This document shows, one piece after another, positions 32,545 through 42,537 of a DNA stretch of 64,000 nucleotides (position 1 is the stretch's first letter; each line of letters opens with the position of its first letter). The notes below the pieces were generated by a model, which saw only the letters and a program-made list of their open reading frames with translations, had not been told where the DNA came from and did no database searches. The DNA comes from Streptomyces sp. NBC_01217 (GTDB lineage: Bacteria; Actinomycetota; Actinomycetes; Streptomycetales; Streptomycetaceae). A program made the translations under genes and the position numbers. The stretch spans positions 3,844,001-3,908,000 of the forward strand of contig NZ_CP108538.1 of assembly GCF_035994185.1 (NCBI RefSeq), written 5' to 3'.

Positions 32545-33507
32545 CTACTTCGCAAGCCAGGACCGCCACGTGGACTCATGCCCGTCGAGCCACTTCTTCG
32601 CCGCCTCGGCCGGCGACAGTTTCCGGTCGGCGATGAGCAGGGAGACCTCGTTCTGGTCCTCGGTCGTCCACTCGAAGTTCTTCAGGAAGGCGGCGGCCTC
32701 GCCGCCGCTCTTCGAGAAGTCCGCGTTGAGGTACTTCTGCAGCGGCGTATTCGGATAGGCGCAGGCCACCTTCTCCGGGTCGGCGTCGCAGCCCTCCTTG
32801 TACGCGGGCAGCTTCACCTCCGTCATCGGCACCTTCTTGAACAGCCACTGCGGCTGGTACCAGTACGTCAGGAACGGCTTCTGGGCCTTGGCGAACTGCT
32901 TGATCTGGGTGATCTGCGCGGCCTCGGAACCGGAGAAGACGACCTGGTAGTCCAGCTTCAGGTTGCCGACCAGGGCCTTGTCGTTCGTGACGTACGACGG
33001 GGAGCCGTCCAGCAACTGCCCCTTGCCGCCGCTCTCCGCGGTGCGCAGCTGTGACGCGTACTTGTTGAGGTTCTTCCAGTCGGTGACGTCCGGGTGCCGC
33101 TTCGCGAAGTACGTCGGGACGAACCAGCCGATGTGTCCGGTGACGCCGAGGTCGCCGCCGTTCACGATCGTCCTCTTGTCCTTGACGTAGCGCTGCTCCT
33201 GGTCGGGGTGGCCCCAGTCCTCCATGATCGCGTCGACGCGGCCCTGGCTGAGCGCGTCCCAGGCCGGGACCTCGTCGACCTGCACGGTGTCGACGCGGTA
33301 GCCGAGCTCGTGCTTGAGCAGATACTCCGCGACGGCGACATTGGCCTGCGCGCCGACCCAGGACTGGACGGACAGGGTCACCGTCTTCGCGCCCCGGGCA
33401 TTGGCGTACGGCGACGACTGCTCGGTCATGTCGGCGGCGCCGCAACCGGTCGTCACCAGGAGGGTGCCCGCGGCCGCGAGCCCCATGGTCATCCTGCGTG
33501 CGCGCAT
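32545..33507 (-). CDS. proX: glycine betaine/proline ABC transporter substrate-binding lipoprotein
   Basis: From ATG 33507 the 320-residue protein has a lipoprotein signal (RARRMTMG, hydrophobic core, LLVTTGC) and an OpuAC/ProX domain rich in aromatic residues (QSWVGAQANV, MEDWGHPDQE, TYWYQPQWLF) suited to caging quaternary amines. GGGAG lies 8 bp upstream. Only one base separates it from the permease stop, so it is the last gene of the operon betB-betA-proV-proW-proX. Confidence 0.9.
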   Translation of the reverse strand: MRARRMTMGLAAAGTLLVTTGCGAADMTEQSSPYANARGAKTVTLSVQSWVGAQANVAVAEYLLKHELGYRVDTVQVDEVPAWDALSQGRVDAIMEDWGHPDQEQRYVKDKRTIVNGGDLGVTGHIGWFVPTYFAKRHPDVTDWKNLNKYASQLRTAESGGKGQLLDGSPSYVTNDKALVGNLKLDYQVVFSGSEAAQITQIKQFAKAQKPFLTYWYQPQWLFKKVPMTEVKLPAYKEGCDADPEKVACAYPNTPLQKYLNADFSKSGGEAAAFLKNFEWTTEDQNEVSLLIADRKLSPAEAAKKWLDGHESTWRSWLAK

Positions 33508-33508
33508 G

Positions 33509-35479
33509 TCACGCTCCCTTCTTCGTACGGCGCCCGGTCGGCTGGGTGACCCGGTCGAGCATGAGACCCAGACACACGATCGCCGCGCCGCCCACGAGCC
33601 CGGTCGCCAGGTCGCCCTGTGCGAGGCCGAGGACGACCTCGTATCCGAGCGCACCACCGCCCACCAGACCGCCGATGATCACGACGGCGAGGACGAGGAC
33701 GACCCCCTGGTTGACGGCGAGCAGCAGAGCGGGGCGGGCCAGCGGCAGCTGGACCTGACGCAGTTGCTGACCGCTGGTCGCCCCCATCGACCGCGCGGAC
33801 TCCAGCGCGGCTCCGTCCACCTGGCGAAGGCCCTGCGTCGTGATGCGGATGACGGCCGGGAGTGCGTAGACGACCGCGGCGGCGACCGCCGGTGCGCGGC
33901 CTACGCCGAAGAGCGCGACCACCGGGATCAGATACACGAACTGCGGCATCGTCTGGAAGACGTCGAGCACGGGGCGGAGCAGCCGTTCGAGCCGCTCGCT
34001 GCGCGCCGCCGCGATCCCGGCCGCGAAGCCGACGACCAGCGTCACGGCGACGGCGGCGAGTACCTGCGACAGCGTGTCGAGCGACGGCTTCCATACGCCG
34101 AGGACACCGGTCGCGGCCATGGCGAGTACGGCGGTCAGCGCGGTCCGCCACGTGCCGATCAGCCAGGCGAGCGCGGCGACGACGAGGAGCACGGACCACC
34201 AGGGCAGCCCCTGCAGGCCGTCGCGCACCGGGTCGAGGACCCAGGTGGTGAAGTGACCGGCCCAGTCGGCCGTTCCGCCGATGTAGGGGACGCCGGAGTA
34301 GAGGTGGTCGGTCATCCAGCCGACGGCCTCGTTGACCGGGTCCGCGATGTCCGCGCTCCAGGAGCCGGGCCAGTCGAGCCGGCCGGCGAAGCGGGCAACG
34401 AGGGCGACAGCGGCCGCGAGGACGGCGGCGGCCCCCCAGCCGTGCAGGCCGTGCAGACGGCGGCCGTCGGGCTCGGCGGCGCCGAGGCGCTCCCCCGCCG
34501 CACCCGTCGTACGGTCCAGGATCACGGCGAGCAGCACGATCGGGATGCCGGCCGCGAGGGCCGCGCCGACGTCCACGGAGGCCAGCGCCTGGTACACGCG
34601 GTCACCGAGACCGCCCGCGCCGATCACCGACGCGATGACGGCCATCGAGAGCGCCATCATGATCGTCTGGTTGAGCCCGAGGAGGAGCTCCTTACGGGCG
34701 AGCGGGAGCCGGGCCGTCAGCAGCCGCTGCCTCGCGGTCGCACCGATCGAGGCGACGGCTTCCATGACGCCTCCGTCGGCGCCGCGCAGACCGAGTGCGG
34801 TCAGGCGGGCCATCGGCGGGGCGGCGTAGACGACGGTCGCGAGGACGGCCGCGGGGACACCGATGCCGAACACGAGGACGACCGGCAGCAGATACGCGAA
34901 GGCCGGCAGCACCTGCATGGTGTCCAGGACGGGACGCAGCGCCCGGTACGTACGGTCGGACAGCCCGGCCGCCAGCCCGAGGACCACGCCGAGCACGACC
35001 GAGACGAGGACGGTGACGACCATCAGCGCCAGGGTCTGCATGGTCGGCACCCACATGCCGAGCCAGCCGCAGGCGAGGAACGCGACGACGGCCGCCGCCG
35101 CGAGCCGCAGGCCCGCGACACGCCAGGCCACGAGCCCGGCCGCGGCAGTGACACCGGCCCAGCCTGCGGCGAGCAGCACCAGGTAAACGGCGCGCACGCA
35201 GACGACGACGGCGTTGCTGATGTGGCCGAAGAAGTGGAGGAACAGCGGGTGGCTGTCCCGGTTGTCGATGATCCAGTCGCTGGTTCTGCCGAGCGGCTCG
35301 GACAGGTCGACGGTGAGTGCGTCAGGCCAGCTCCCGCTCGCCCACTTGGCGTGGAGGACCGGCACGAGGACGGATGCCACCACGGCCAGCAGCAGGAGCT
35401 TGCCCAGGGCGTGATTGCGCAGGAGGGCGGCAAGGCGCGGGGTGGTGCCCGCCGCGGGGGCGGTACCGACGGCAGCCAT
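33509..35479 (-). CDS. proW: glycine betaine ABC transporter permease, two permease domains fused
   Basis: The 656-residue protein contains two ProW/OpuAB-type permease units in tandem. Each has the coupling-helix region: MEAVASIGATARQRLLTARL near 245 and LESARSMGATSGQQLRQVQL near 595. Most systems use a single domain that dimerises; here one chain could form the whole channel. About 12-13 hydrophobic helices are visible. Its ATG shares the A of the upstream TGA (TGATG), so translation is coupled to the ATPase. Confidence 0.88.
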   Translation of the reverse strand: MAAVGTAPAAGTTPRLAALLRNHALGKLLLLAVVASVLVPVLHAKWASGSWPDALTVDLSEPLGRTSDWIIDNRDSHPLFLHFFGHISNAVVVCVRAVYLVLLAAGWAGVTAAAGLVAWRVAGLRLAAAAVVAFLACGWLGMWVPTMQTLALMVVTVLVSVVLGVVLGLAAGLSDRTYRALRPVLDTMQVLPAFAYLLPVVLVFGIGVPAAVLATVVYAAPPMARLTALGLRGADGGVMEAVASIGATARQRLLTARLPLARKELLLGLNQTIMMALSMAVIASVIGAGGLGDRVYQALASVDVGAALAAGIPIVLLAVILDRTTGAAGERLGAAEPDGRRLHGLHGWGAAAVLAAAVALVARFAGRLDWPGSWSADIADPVNEAVGWMTDHLYSGVPYIGGTADWAGHFTTWVLDPVRDGLQGLPWWSVLLVVAALAWLIGTWRTALTAVLAMAATGVLGVWKPSLDTLSQVLAAVAVTLVVGFAAGIAAARSERLERLLRPVLDVFQTMPQFVYLIPVVALFGVGRAPAVAAAVVYALPAVIRITTQGLRQVDGAALESARSMGATSGQQLRQVQLPLARPALLLAVNQGVVLVLAVVIIGGLVGGGALGYEVVLGLAQGDLATGLVGGAAIVCLGLMLDRVTQPTGRRTKKGA

Positions 35480-36660
35480 CAGGCCACCTCCTCACCCGGC
35501 GACACCGCGGGCGCGGGTACATCGCCCGCGCCGGAGCCGGCATCAGCAGAAACACCACCGTCGGAGCCCGAACCGGAATCAGCCGCCGAACCGAACTCCG
35601 CCCCCGCCACCACCCTCAGCAGCCGCGCATGGTCCACGACCCCCAGGCACCGGCCCTCGTCCATCACCCGAGCCGCGAACCCGGTCCTGGCGACCGCCTC
35701 GATCGCCTCCGACACGGTCGCGCCGGCCGCGACGGCGGGACCGCGCCCCGCCTCGTCGGCGCCTGCGGGCCGCATCGCCCGGCGCACGGTCATGACCTGC
35801 TCGCGCGGCACGTCCCGTACGAACTCGCGTACGTAGTCGTCGGCGGGCGAGCCCACGATCTCCTCGGACGTGCCCAGCTGCACGATCCGGCCGTCGCGCA
35901 TGAGCGCGATCCGGTCGCCGAGCCGCAGCGCCTCGTTCAGGTCGTGCGTGATGAAGACCATGGTCCGGCCCTCCTCGCGGTGGAGCCGGATGACCTCCTC
36001 CTGCATATCGCGCCGGATCAGCGGGTCCAGTGCGCTGAACGGCTCGTCGAACAGCAGCACTTCGGGGTCGACCGCGAGGGCACGCGCGAGTCCGACGCGC
36101 TGCTGCTGACCACCGGACAGCTGCCCGGGACGCCGCTGTTCAAGCCCTTCCAGGCCCACCTTGGCGACGACCTCCGCCGCCCTGGCGCGCCGCTCGGCGC
36201 GCCCCACGCCCTGGATTTCGAGCCCGTACGCGACGTTGTCGAGCACGGACCGGTGCGGCAGCAGTCCGAAGTGCTGGAAGACCATGGCGGCACGGTGGCG
36301 CCGCAGTCGGCGAAGCCGCCCCTTGTCCATGCCGAGGACGTCCTCGCCGTCGATGGAAATGTCTCCGGAGGTCGGCTCGATGAGGCGGGTCAGACAGCGT
36401 ACGAGGGTGGACTTGCCGGAGCCGGAGAGGCCCATGACGACGAAGACCTCGCCCCTGCGCACATCGAAACCGACATCGCGCACGGCGGCGGTGCACCCGG
36501 TGCGGGTGCGCAGCTCGGCGGCGCCCAGAGCGGCGAGCTCCGGGTCGCCCGGCACGCGGTCGGCCTTCGGCCCGAAGACCTTCCACAGGTTGCGCACCGA
36601 GAACACGGGCGGACTCATCTGCGCGTCCGCCTCGACCGTCACCTCTGCGTCCGTACTCAT
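35479..36660 (-). CDS. proV: glycine betaine ABC transporter ATP-binding protein
   Basis: This 393-residue ATPase has Walker [10 protein letters not shown], the signature [16 protein letters not shown], Walker [13 protein letters not shown] and the switch His in FITHDL. A C-terminal CBS-like regulatory region runs from about 285 to 350. CBS domains in OpuA sense ionic strength, so transport may be osmotically gated. It ends in an Ala/Gly/Ser-rich tail. ATG 36660 overlaps the betA stop (TGATG); a GTG one codon earlier is possible. Confidence 0.92.
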   Translation of the reverse strand: MSTDAEVTVEADAQMSPPVFSVRNLWKVFGPKADRVPGDPELAALGAAELRTRTGCTAAVRDVGFDVRRGEVFVVMGLSGSGKSTLVRCLTRLIEPTSGDISIDGEDVLGMDKGRLRRLRRHRAAMVFQHFGLLPHRSVLDNVAYGLEIQGVGRAERRARAAEVVAKVGLEGLEQRRPGQLSGGQQQRVGLARALAVDPEVLLFDEPFSALDPLIRRDMQEEVIRLHREEGRTMVFITHDLNEALRLGDRIALMRDGRIVQLGTSEEIVGSPADDYVREFVRDVPREQVMTVRRAMRPAGADEAGRGPAVAAGATVSEAIEAVARTGFAARVMDEGRCLGVVDHARLLRVVAGAEFGSAADSGSGSDGGVSADAGSGAGDVPAPAVSPGEEVA

Positions 36661-38207
36661 CACGCCTCACCGCCCAGCAGCTCGGCACATTTCTCCCCGA
36701 CCATGAGCACCCCGATCATCGGGTTCACCGCCGGCATCGTCGGGAAGACGGACGCGTCGGCGATGCGGATCGCTTCGAGTCCCCGAATCCTCAGCTCCGG
36801 GTCGACGACAGCGAGTTCGTCACCCTTCGCACCCATGCGACAGGTACCCGCGGGGTGGTACACGGTGTGTGCGGCCTTCCGTGCGTACTCGCCGAGCTCT
36901 TCGTCGCCCACGACATCGGGCCCCGGGCACACCTCGCGCCCGAGCCAGCCGGCGAGCGGTTCAGTCCTCGCGATCTCGCGGGCGATCCTGATGCCGTCGA
37001 CCAGGGTCCGCCCGTCGTAGTCGTCCTCGTCCGTGAAGTAGCGGAAGTCGAGGGCTGGCTTCTCCTCCGGGTCGGCGCTGGTCAGGAAGAGGCGGCCGCG
37101 GCTGCGCGGCTTGGGGATGTTCGGCGTCATCGACACCCCGTGCTCGGGCTTCTCGTAGCCGAGGCGCTCCGGGTTGTCGGTGAACGGGATCTGGTAGAAG
37201 TGGAACATCAGGTCCGGCCCGCTCGCCCCGGGGTCGCGCTGCACGAAGAGACCCGCGTCGCTGTCCATGGCGGAGTTGTCGGGGATCGGCCCGTCCGTCT
37301 CCCACACGATCACGGACTCGGGGTGGTCGAGCAGGTTCTCGCCGACGCCGGGCAGGTCGTGCACGACGGGAATCCCGAGCTCCTCCAGGTCGGCCCTGGG
37401 GCCGATGCCGGAGTGCAGGAGCAGCCGGGGCGTGTCGACGGCGCCCGCACACACGACGACCTCGCGCCGCGCGACGACGAGCGACTCGCTTCCGTCCTTC
37501 GTCCGTACGCGGACTCCACGCGCGCGCGGGCCGTCCAGCTCCAGCCTGTACGCCCATGTCTCCAGCAGGAGAGTCAGGTTGGGCCGGTCGCCCGCCTCCA
37601 TGTGGGGGTGCAGATACGCGACCGAGGCGGAGGAGCGCTTGTTGTTCTCCGGGTGGTACGCGAGGTCGAAGAAGCCGACGCCGTCCTTGAAGGGGGCCTT
37701 GTTGAACCCGTCGACGCGCGGCACGCCGGTCGCGGTCCGCGCGGCTTCCACGAAGTCCCGGGCGATGGCGTTCCGGTCCTTCTCGTCGACCGGCACGATG
37801 TTGTTGCGCAGCCTGCCGAAGTACGGGTCCATCGCCTTGTGGTCCCAGCCCTCGGCGCCGGCCGCGGCCCACTCGTCCCAGTCGCCCGGCAGCGGCTTGA
37901 ACGAGATGAGCGTGTTGTGCGACGAGCATCCTCCGAGCACCTTGGCGCGGCTGTGCAGGATGTGCGAGTTGCCGCGCGGCTGTTCGGTGGTCGTGTAGCC
38001 GTAGTCGAGTTCGCCGCCGAGGAGGCCGAGCCAGCGGCGCAGGGTCAGGACGTCGTCCCGGTCGATGTCGCTCGGCCCGCCCTCGATGACGGCGACGGTG
38101 ACGTCGGGGTTCTCGGTCAGCCGGGACGCGATGACGGACCCGGCGGTGCCGCCGCCGACGATGACGTAGTCGTACGCGTTTTCGTGCACGCTCTCGTATT
38201 CGGACAT
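36660..38207 (-). CDS. betA: choline dehydrogenase-like GMC oxidoreductase
   Basis: The 515-residue flavoprotein starts with the FAD-binding motif [17 protein letters not shown], then has the GMC signatures [13 protein letters not shown] and [16 protein letters not shown], and the catalytic His region [10 protein letters not shown]. It oxidises choline to betaine aldehyde, passed on to the BetB dehydrogenase encoded 62 bp upstream. ATG 38207 has GGAG 7 bp before it; the upstream extension of the frame does not fit the family. Co-operonic betaine import genes make choline the likely substrate. Confidence 0.9.
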   Translation of the reverse strand: MSEYESVHENAYDYVIVGGGTAGSVIASRLTENPDVTVAVIEGGPSDIDRDDVLTLRRWLGLLGGELDYGYTTTEQPRGNSHILHSRAKVLGGCSSHNTLISFKPLPGDWDEWAAAGAEGWDHKAMDPYFGRLRNNIVPVDEKDRNAIARDFVEAARTATGVPRVDGFNKAPFKDGVGFFDLAYHPENNKRSSASVAYLHPHMEAGDRPNLTLLLETWAYRLELDGPRARGVRVRTKDGSESLVVARREVVVCAGAVDTPRLLLHSGIGPRADLEELGIPVVHDLPGVGENLLDHPESVIVWETDGPIPDNSAMDSDAGLFVQRDPGASGPDLMFHFYQIPFTDNPERLGYEKPEHGVSMTPNIPKPRSRGRLFLTSADPEEKPALDFRYFTDEDDYDGRTLVDGIRIAREIARTEPLAGWLGREVCPGPDVVGDEELGEYARKAAHTVYHPAGTCRMGAKGDELAVVDPELRIRGLEAIRIADASVFPTMPAVNPMIGVLMVGEKCAELLGGEA

Positions 38208-38269
38208 GCGTTGACTCCAAGGTTCTGCGCGTGATGAGCCGGTCGTACGGGGCGGGGGCGCGGGCGCGC

Positions 38270-39772
38270 TCAGCCCGCGAACCACCGCACCGGCTTCGGC
38301 GCCAGGTTCTGGTACACGTGCTTGGTCTCCCGGTACTCGGCGAGCCCTGCCGGGCCCAGCTCGCGTCCGATCCCGCTCTTCCCGAAGCCGCCCCACTCCG
38401 CCTGCGGGAGATAGGGGTGGAAGTCGTTGATCCATACGGTGCCGTGGCGCAGCCGCCCTGCGACGCGCCGGGCGCGTCCCGCGTCGGCGGTCCAGACGGC
38501 GCCGGCGAGGCCGTACTCGGTGTCGTTGGCGAGGGCGACGGCCTCGTCCTCGGTCCGGAACGTCTCGACGGTCAGGACGGGCCCGAAGACCTCCTCACGC
38601 ACGACCCGCATCTCGCGGTGGCACCGGTCGAGAACGGTCGGCTCGTAGAAGTACCCGGTGGCGGGGCGCACTTCATTCGGCTCGGGCCGCTTGCCGCCGG
38701 AGCGCAGGACGGCGCCCTCGGCGAGCGCGGAGGCGACGTACGCCTCGGTCTTCTCGCGCTGCTGCGCGGAGACGAGGGGACCGCACTCCACTCCGTCCCC
38801 GTCGCCGCGGCCGAGCCTGATCTTCCGGGCGCGCCGGGCGAGTTCGGCGACGAAGCGTTCGCGCACGGACTCCTCGATGATGAGCCGGGACCCGGCGGAG
38901 CAGACCTGCCCGCTGTGTATGAAGGCGGCGTTGAGTGCCTGGTCGACGGCGGTGTCGAACCCGGCCTCGGTCCCGCACGAGTCCGCGAACACGACATTCG
39001 GGTTCTTCCCGCCCAGTTCGAGGGCGAGCTTCTTCACGTCGGCGGCCGCGGCCCGCGCGACCTTCGTGCCGCTGACGAGCCCGCCGGTGAAGGAGACGAG
39101 ATCGACGTCCGGGTGCTCGGCGAGGCGCGCGCCGACGGAATGGCCGGGCCCGGTCACGATATTGGCGACACCAGCGGGAAGCCCCGCCTCTTCGAGGAGC
39201 TCGATGAGGACCACGGTCGTCAGCGGCGTGATCTCGCTCGGCTTGACGACAAAGGTGTTGCCCGCGGCGAGGGCCGGGGCGACCTTCCAACTCGCCTGGA
39301 GGAGCGGGTAGTTCCATGGCGTGATGAGGGAGCAGACCCCCACGGGCTCGTGCACGACGACGCTGTGGATCTCGTCGGACCCGGCGTCGACGACGCGCCC
39401 GCCGCCCTCGCCCACGACCAGGTCGGCGAAGTACCGGAAGGAATCGGCGACGCAGTCGACATCGATGCGCCCCTCCTCCACGGTCTTGCCCGCGTCGCGG
39501 CTTTCGAGCCGGCCGATCTTCTCCCGGTCGCGTACGAGGAGATCGGCGACGCGGCGCAGTAGCGCGGCGCGCTCGGCGACGGGCGTCCCGGGCCATGGCC
39601 CTTCGTCGAAGGCGCGGCGCGCGGCGGCGACCGCGGCGTCCACGTCTTCTGCACCGCCCTCGGCGATCAGCGCGAACGGTTGGGCATCCGCGGGGTCGAG
39701 AATTTCGCGCGTGGCTCCGGAGGCGGCGCGGCGCCACTTTCCGTCCACGTAAATGCTCTGCTGTTCAGACAC
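38270..39772 (-). CDS. betB: betaine aldehyde dehydrogenase
   Basis: This 500-residue NAD(P)-dependent aldehyde dehydrogenase has PWNYPLLQASWKVAPALAAG, the general-base Glu in LELGGKNPNVVF and the nucleophilic Cys in HSGQVCSAGSR. It converts betaine aldehyde to glycine betaine, completing the choline route. GTG 39772 with GGAAGG upstream gives the expected N-terminus (SEQQSIYVDGKW). It is first in the operon; the promoter should lie in 39773-39970. Confidence 0.9.
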   Translation of the reverse strand: MSEQQSIYVDGKWRRAASGATREILDPADAQPFALIAEGGAEDVDAAVAAARRAFDEGPWPGTPVAERAALLRRVADLLVRDREKIGRLESRDAGKTVEEGRIDVDCVADSFRYFADLVVGEGGGRVVDAGSDEIHSVVVHEPVGVCSLITPWNYPLLQASWKVAPALAAGNTFVVKPSEITPLTTVVLIELLEEAGLPAGVANIVTGPGHSVGARLAEHPDVDLVSFTGGLVSGTKVARAAAADVKKLALELGGKNPNVVFADSCGTEAGFDTAVDQALNAAFIHSGQVCSAGSRLIIEESVRERFVAELARRARKIRLGRGDGDGVECGPLVSAQQREKTEAYVASALAEGAVLRSGGKRPEPNEVRPATGYFYEPTVLDRCHREMRVVREEVFGPVLTVETFRTEDEAVALANDTEYGLAGAVWTADAGRARRVAGRLRHGTVWINDFHPYLPQAEWGGFGKSGIGRELGPAGLAEYRETKHVYQNLAPKPVRWFAG

Positions 39773-39972
39773 GTCCCGTTTTGCCTTCCGTTCCCGGTCA
39801 GTCCCCCGAGCGCCGCCGGATCTCCCTTTTTCCAAAGAGCCCGCGACGTCGAAAGCCCCTGCCCTGGGGCGCGGAAAGCATGCACAATCCGTGGCCGGAA
39901 GTGCTCTGGGTCACCATGCGTACGGGCAATAGGCCCGAAACGCCCCCCTACGGGTACGAATACGGAGTGCGG

Positions 39973-40818
39973 TTACAGATACTCCGCGTACGCGTCCAGC
40001 ACCCGCAGCACTTCCGGCTCCCCCGCCGGGGGCAGCTGGAGGACGACCTCCTCGATGCCCAGGTCCGCGTAGTGCGCCAGCTTCCCCGGGCTCGGGAGCA
40101 CCGCGTACAGGACCACCTGGAGCTGCTTCGGGTCTCGGCCCGCCGACTCCCAGGTCTCGCGGAGCTTCGGTACGGACTCCGTCAGGCCCCGGCCACCGAT
40201 CGGGAGCCAGCCGTCCGCGTACTGGGCGATGTGCGCGAACAGCTTCGGGCCCGCCGCGCCACCGATCAGGGTGCGGGGGCCGTTCACCGGGCCGCGGGGC
40301 TTCTGGACCGGCTTCGGGTGCGCGTGGCTGGCGCGGACCGAGCCGAACTCGCCGTCGTACGCCGTCGGTTCCTCCGACCACAGAGCGCGCATCAGGGCCA
40401 TCCGGTCGCGGCCGAGCTCCCGGCGCGTCGACCAGTTCACGCCGTGGTCCGCGGCTTCCTCGACGTTCCAGCCGAAGCCCAGGCCCAGCGTGAAGCGGCC
40501 GCCGGAGAGATGGTCGAGGGTGGCGATCTGCTTCGCCAGGTCGATCGGGTCGTGCTGGGCGATGAGGGTGATGCCGGTGCCGAGGGCGAGGCGTTCGGTG
40601 ACCGCGGCGGCCTGGGCGAGGGCGACGAAGGGGTCGAGGGTGCGGCCGTACTCGGGCGGGAGTTCGCCGCCCGCCGGGTAGGGGGTGTCCCTGCTCACCG
40701 GGATGTGGGTGTGCTCGGGCAGGTAGAGCCCGGCGAACCCGCGCTGTTCGAGCTCGTGGGCGAGCCGCAGCGGCGTGATCGTCTCATCGGTGAGGAAGAT
40801 CGTTGTGGCGATCCGCAT
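39973..40818 (-). CDS. LLM-class F420-dependent oxidoreductase
   Basis: The 281-residue luciferase-like TIM barrel has GFAGLYLPEHTHIP, ERLALGTGITLIAQHDPIDLAKQIA and LDHLSGGRFTLGLGFGWNVEE, typical of the F420-binding branch. GGAGGTG is placed 10 bp before ATG 40818. It would move hydride between F420 and an unknown small molecule. It is divergent from the secreted PHP protein, about 190 bp apart. Confidence 0.85.
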   Translation of the reverse strand: MRIATTIFLTDETITPLRLAHELEQRGFAGLYLPEHTHIPVSRDTPYPAGGELPPEYGRTLDPFVALAQAAAVTERLALGTGITLIAQHDPIDLAKQIATLDHLSGGRFTLGLGFGWNVEEAADHGVNWSTRRELGRDRMALMRALWSEEPTAYDGEFGSVRASHAHPKPVQKPRGPVNGPRTLIGGAAGPKLFAHIAQYADGWLPIGGRGLTESVPKLRETWESAGRDPKQLQVVLYAVLPSPGKLAHYADLGIEEVVLQLPPAGEPEVLRVLDAYAEYL

Positions 40819-41010
40819 GTAGAGGACACCTCCGTCGTGGTCCGGTGAGGGCCCCAAGGTATGCCGTGCGGTGCGGAAAGCCGAGTGCCCGGACGCGCGG
40901 TTGTCCGGGCCCCGGTCGTGCCGCCCGCCGTTTCCCCGGAGTTCACGGCCCCCGGCCAGGGTCGGGTATGTCACCTCTCACCAGTCACCACACCCCGGGG
41001 AGCCATTCGT

Positions 41011-42534
41011 ATGTCCGCATCGCAATCCGCCCACGGCCACCCGATGGCCAGGCGCGGCCTTCTCGTCGGGACGGCCGCCACCGCTCTAACGTTGGGCACT
41101 GTGAGCTTCGCCGACGCCGCGACCGGGGACGGCGCCCCGGACCGGACCACGACCGTGCGCGGCACTCTGCCGACCGGGTCGCCCGACTATGTGTACCTGC
41201 CGGTCGAAGTGCCGCGCGGGGTAAGGGAGATAGCCGTCTCGTACACGTACGAGAAGACGCCCGTCCCGGCCGGGACGCAGGGCAACGCCCTCGACATCGG
41301 CATCTTCGACGAGCGCGGCACGGAGCTGGGCGGGCGCGGGTTCCGGGGCTGGTCCGGCGGGGCGCGCACCGGCTTCTTCATCCGCGCGGACGAGGCGACG
41401 CCCGGCTACATCGCGGGTCCGGTACGGGCCGGGACCTGGAACATCGCCCTCGGGCCGTACACCGTCGCCCCGGAGGGACTCCCGTACGAGGTGACGATCA
41501 CCCTGCGCTTCGGGCCCACCGGGTCCACGCCGAAGCCGGTGTATCCGCCGGAACGCGCGAAGGGGCGCGGGCGCGCCTGGTACCGCGGGGACTGCCACCT
41601 GCACTCCGTCCACTCCGACGGCAGGCGCACCCCGGCGGAGATCGCCGCCGCCGCACGCGCGGCCGGGCTCGACTTCATCAACAGCAGTGAGCACAACACG
41701 TACTCCGCGCACGGCGCGTGGGGCGGGCTGTGGGGCGACGATCTGCTCGTCCTGACGGGCGAGGAGGTCACCACCCGCAACGGGCATGTGATCGCGCTCG
41801 CCACCGACCCGGGCACGTTCGTCGACTGGCGCTACCGGGCCCGTGACAACCGCTTCGGGCACTACGCGAAGGCGGTGCGCCGGGCCGGTGGCCTGGTCGT
41901 GCCCGCGCATCCGCACGCCACCTGCATCGGCTGCCACTGGAAGTTCGGCTTCGGCGAGGCGGATGCGGTGGAGGTGTGGAACGGGGCGTACACCCCGGAG
42001 GACGAGATCGCCCTGGCCGAGTGGGACAACTCCCTTGTGGCCGCGGTCCGTACGTCGAAGCCGTGGGTTCCGGCGATGGGCAACAGCGACGCGCACCGGG
42101 AGCCGGACAAGGTGGGGCTCCCGCAGACCGTCGTCCTCGCCGAGGAGCTGTCGCGCGAGGCCATCACGGACGGAATCCGGGCCGGGCACTCGTACATCGC
42201 CGAGTCCCGCGACATCACCCTGTCCTTCGGCGCCTCGGGCGGGCGCGGCCGGCACGCGGGGATCGGTGAGCGGCTGCGGGTGGACGGGGACGACGCCCCG
42301 GTCACCGTACGGCTGGAGGTGACCGGGGCTCCGGGCTGCACCGCGCACTTCGTCACCGACCAGGGCACGCTGTTCACGGCCACGCTGCCGGAGTCGGGAA
42401 CGGGGACGGTGCAGTGGCGTACGACGCCGGTCTACGCCGCCTACGTACGGGCCGAGGTCCGCCACCCGGCGACGGTGCCGGGCCTGCCGGGCGCGCTGGC
42501 GGCGCTCACCAATCCGGTGTTCCTGGAGGGCTGA
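41011..42534 (+). CDS. secreted PHP-domain metallohydrolase (CehA/McbA-like), Tat-exported
   Basis: ATG 41011 starts a twin-arginine type signal (ARRGLLVGTAATALTLGTVS). An N-terminal beta domain to about 185 is followed by a PHP domain with metal ligands GDCHLHSVHSDGR, NSSEHNTYSAHG, EEVTTRNGHV, VPAHPHATC and GNSDAHREPD. A small beta domain ends the 507-residue protein. The CehA/McbA group hydrolyses phosphoesters or carbamate-like esters with bound metals. Tat export suits a protein that folds with its metals inside the cell. It converges with the MFS gene with three bases between stops. Confidence 0.85.
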   Translation: MSASQSAHGHPMARRGLLVGTAATALTLGTVSFADAATGDGAPDRTTTVRGTLPTGSPDYVYLPVEVPRGVREIAVSYTYEKTPVPAGTQGNALDIGIFDERGTELGGRGFRGWSGGARTGFFIRADEATPGYIAGPVRAGTWNIALGPYTVAPEGLPYEVTITLRFGPTGSTPKPVYPPERAKGRGRAWYRGDCHLHSVHSDGRRTPAEIAAAARAAGLDFINSSEHNTYSAHGAWGGLWGDDLLVLTGEEVTTRNGHVIALATDPGTFVDWRYRARDNRFGHYAKAVRRAGGLVVPAHPHATCIGCHWKFGFGEADAVEVWNGAYTPEDEIALAEWDNSLVAAVRTSKPWVPAMGNSDAHREPDKVGLPQTVVLAEELSREAITDGIRAGHSYIAESRDITLSFGASGGRGRHAGIGERLRVDGDDAPVTVRLEVTGAPGCTAHFVTDQGTLFTATLPESGTGTVQWRTTPVYAAYVRAEVRHPATVPGLPGALAALTNPVFLEG

Positions 42535-42537
42535 GGA

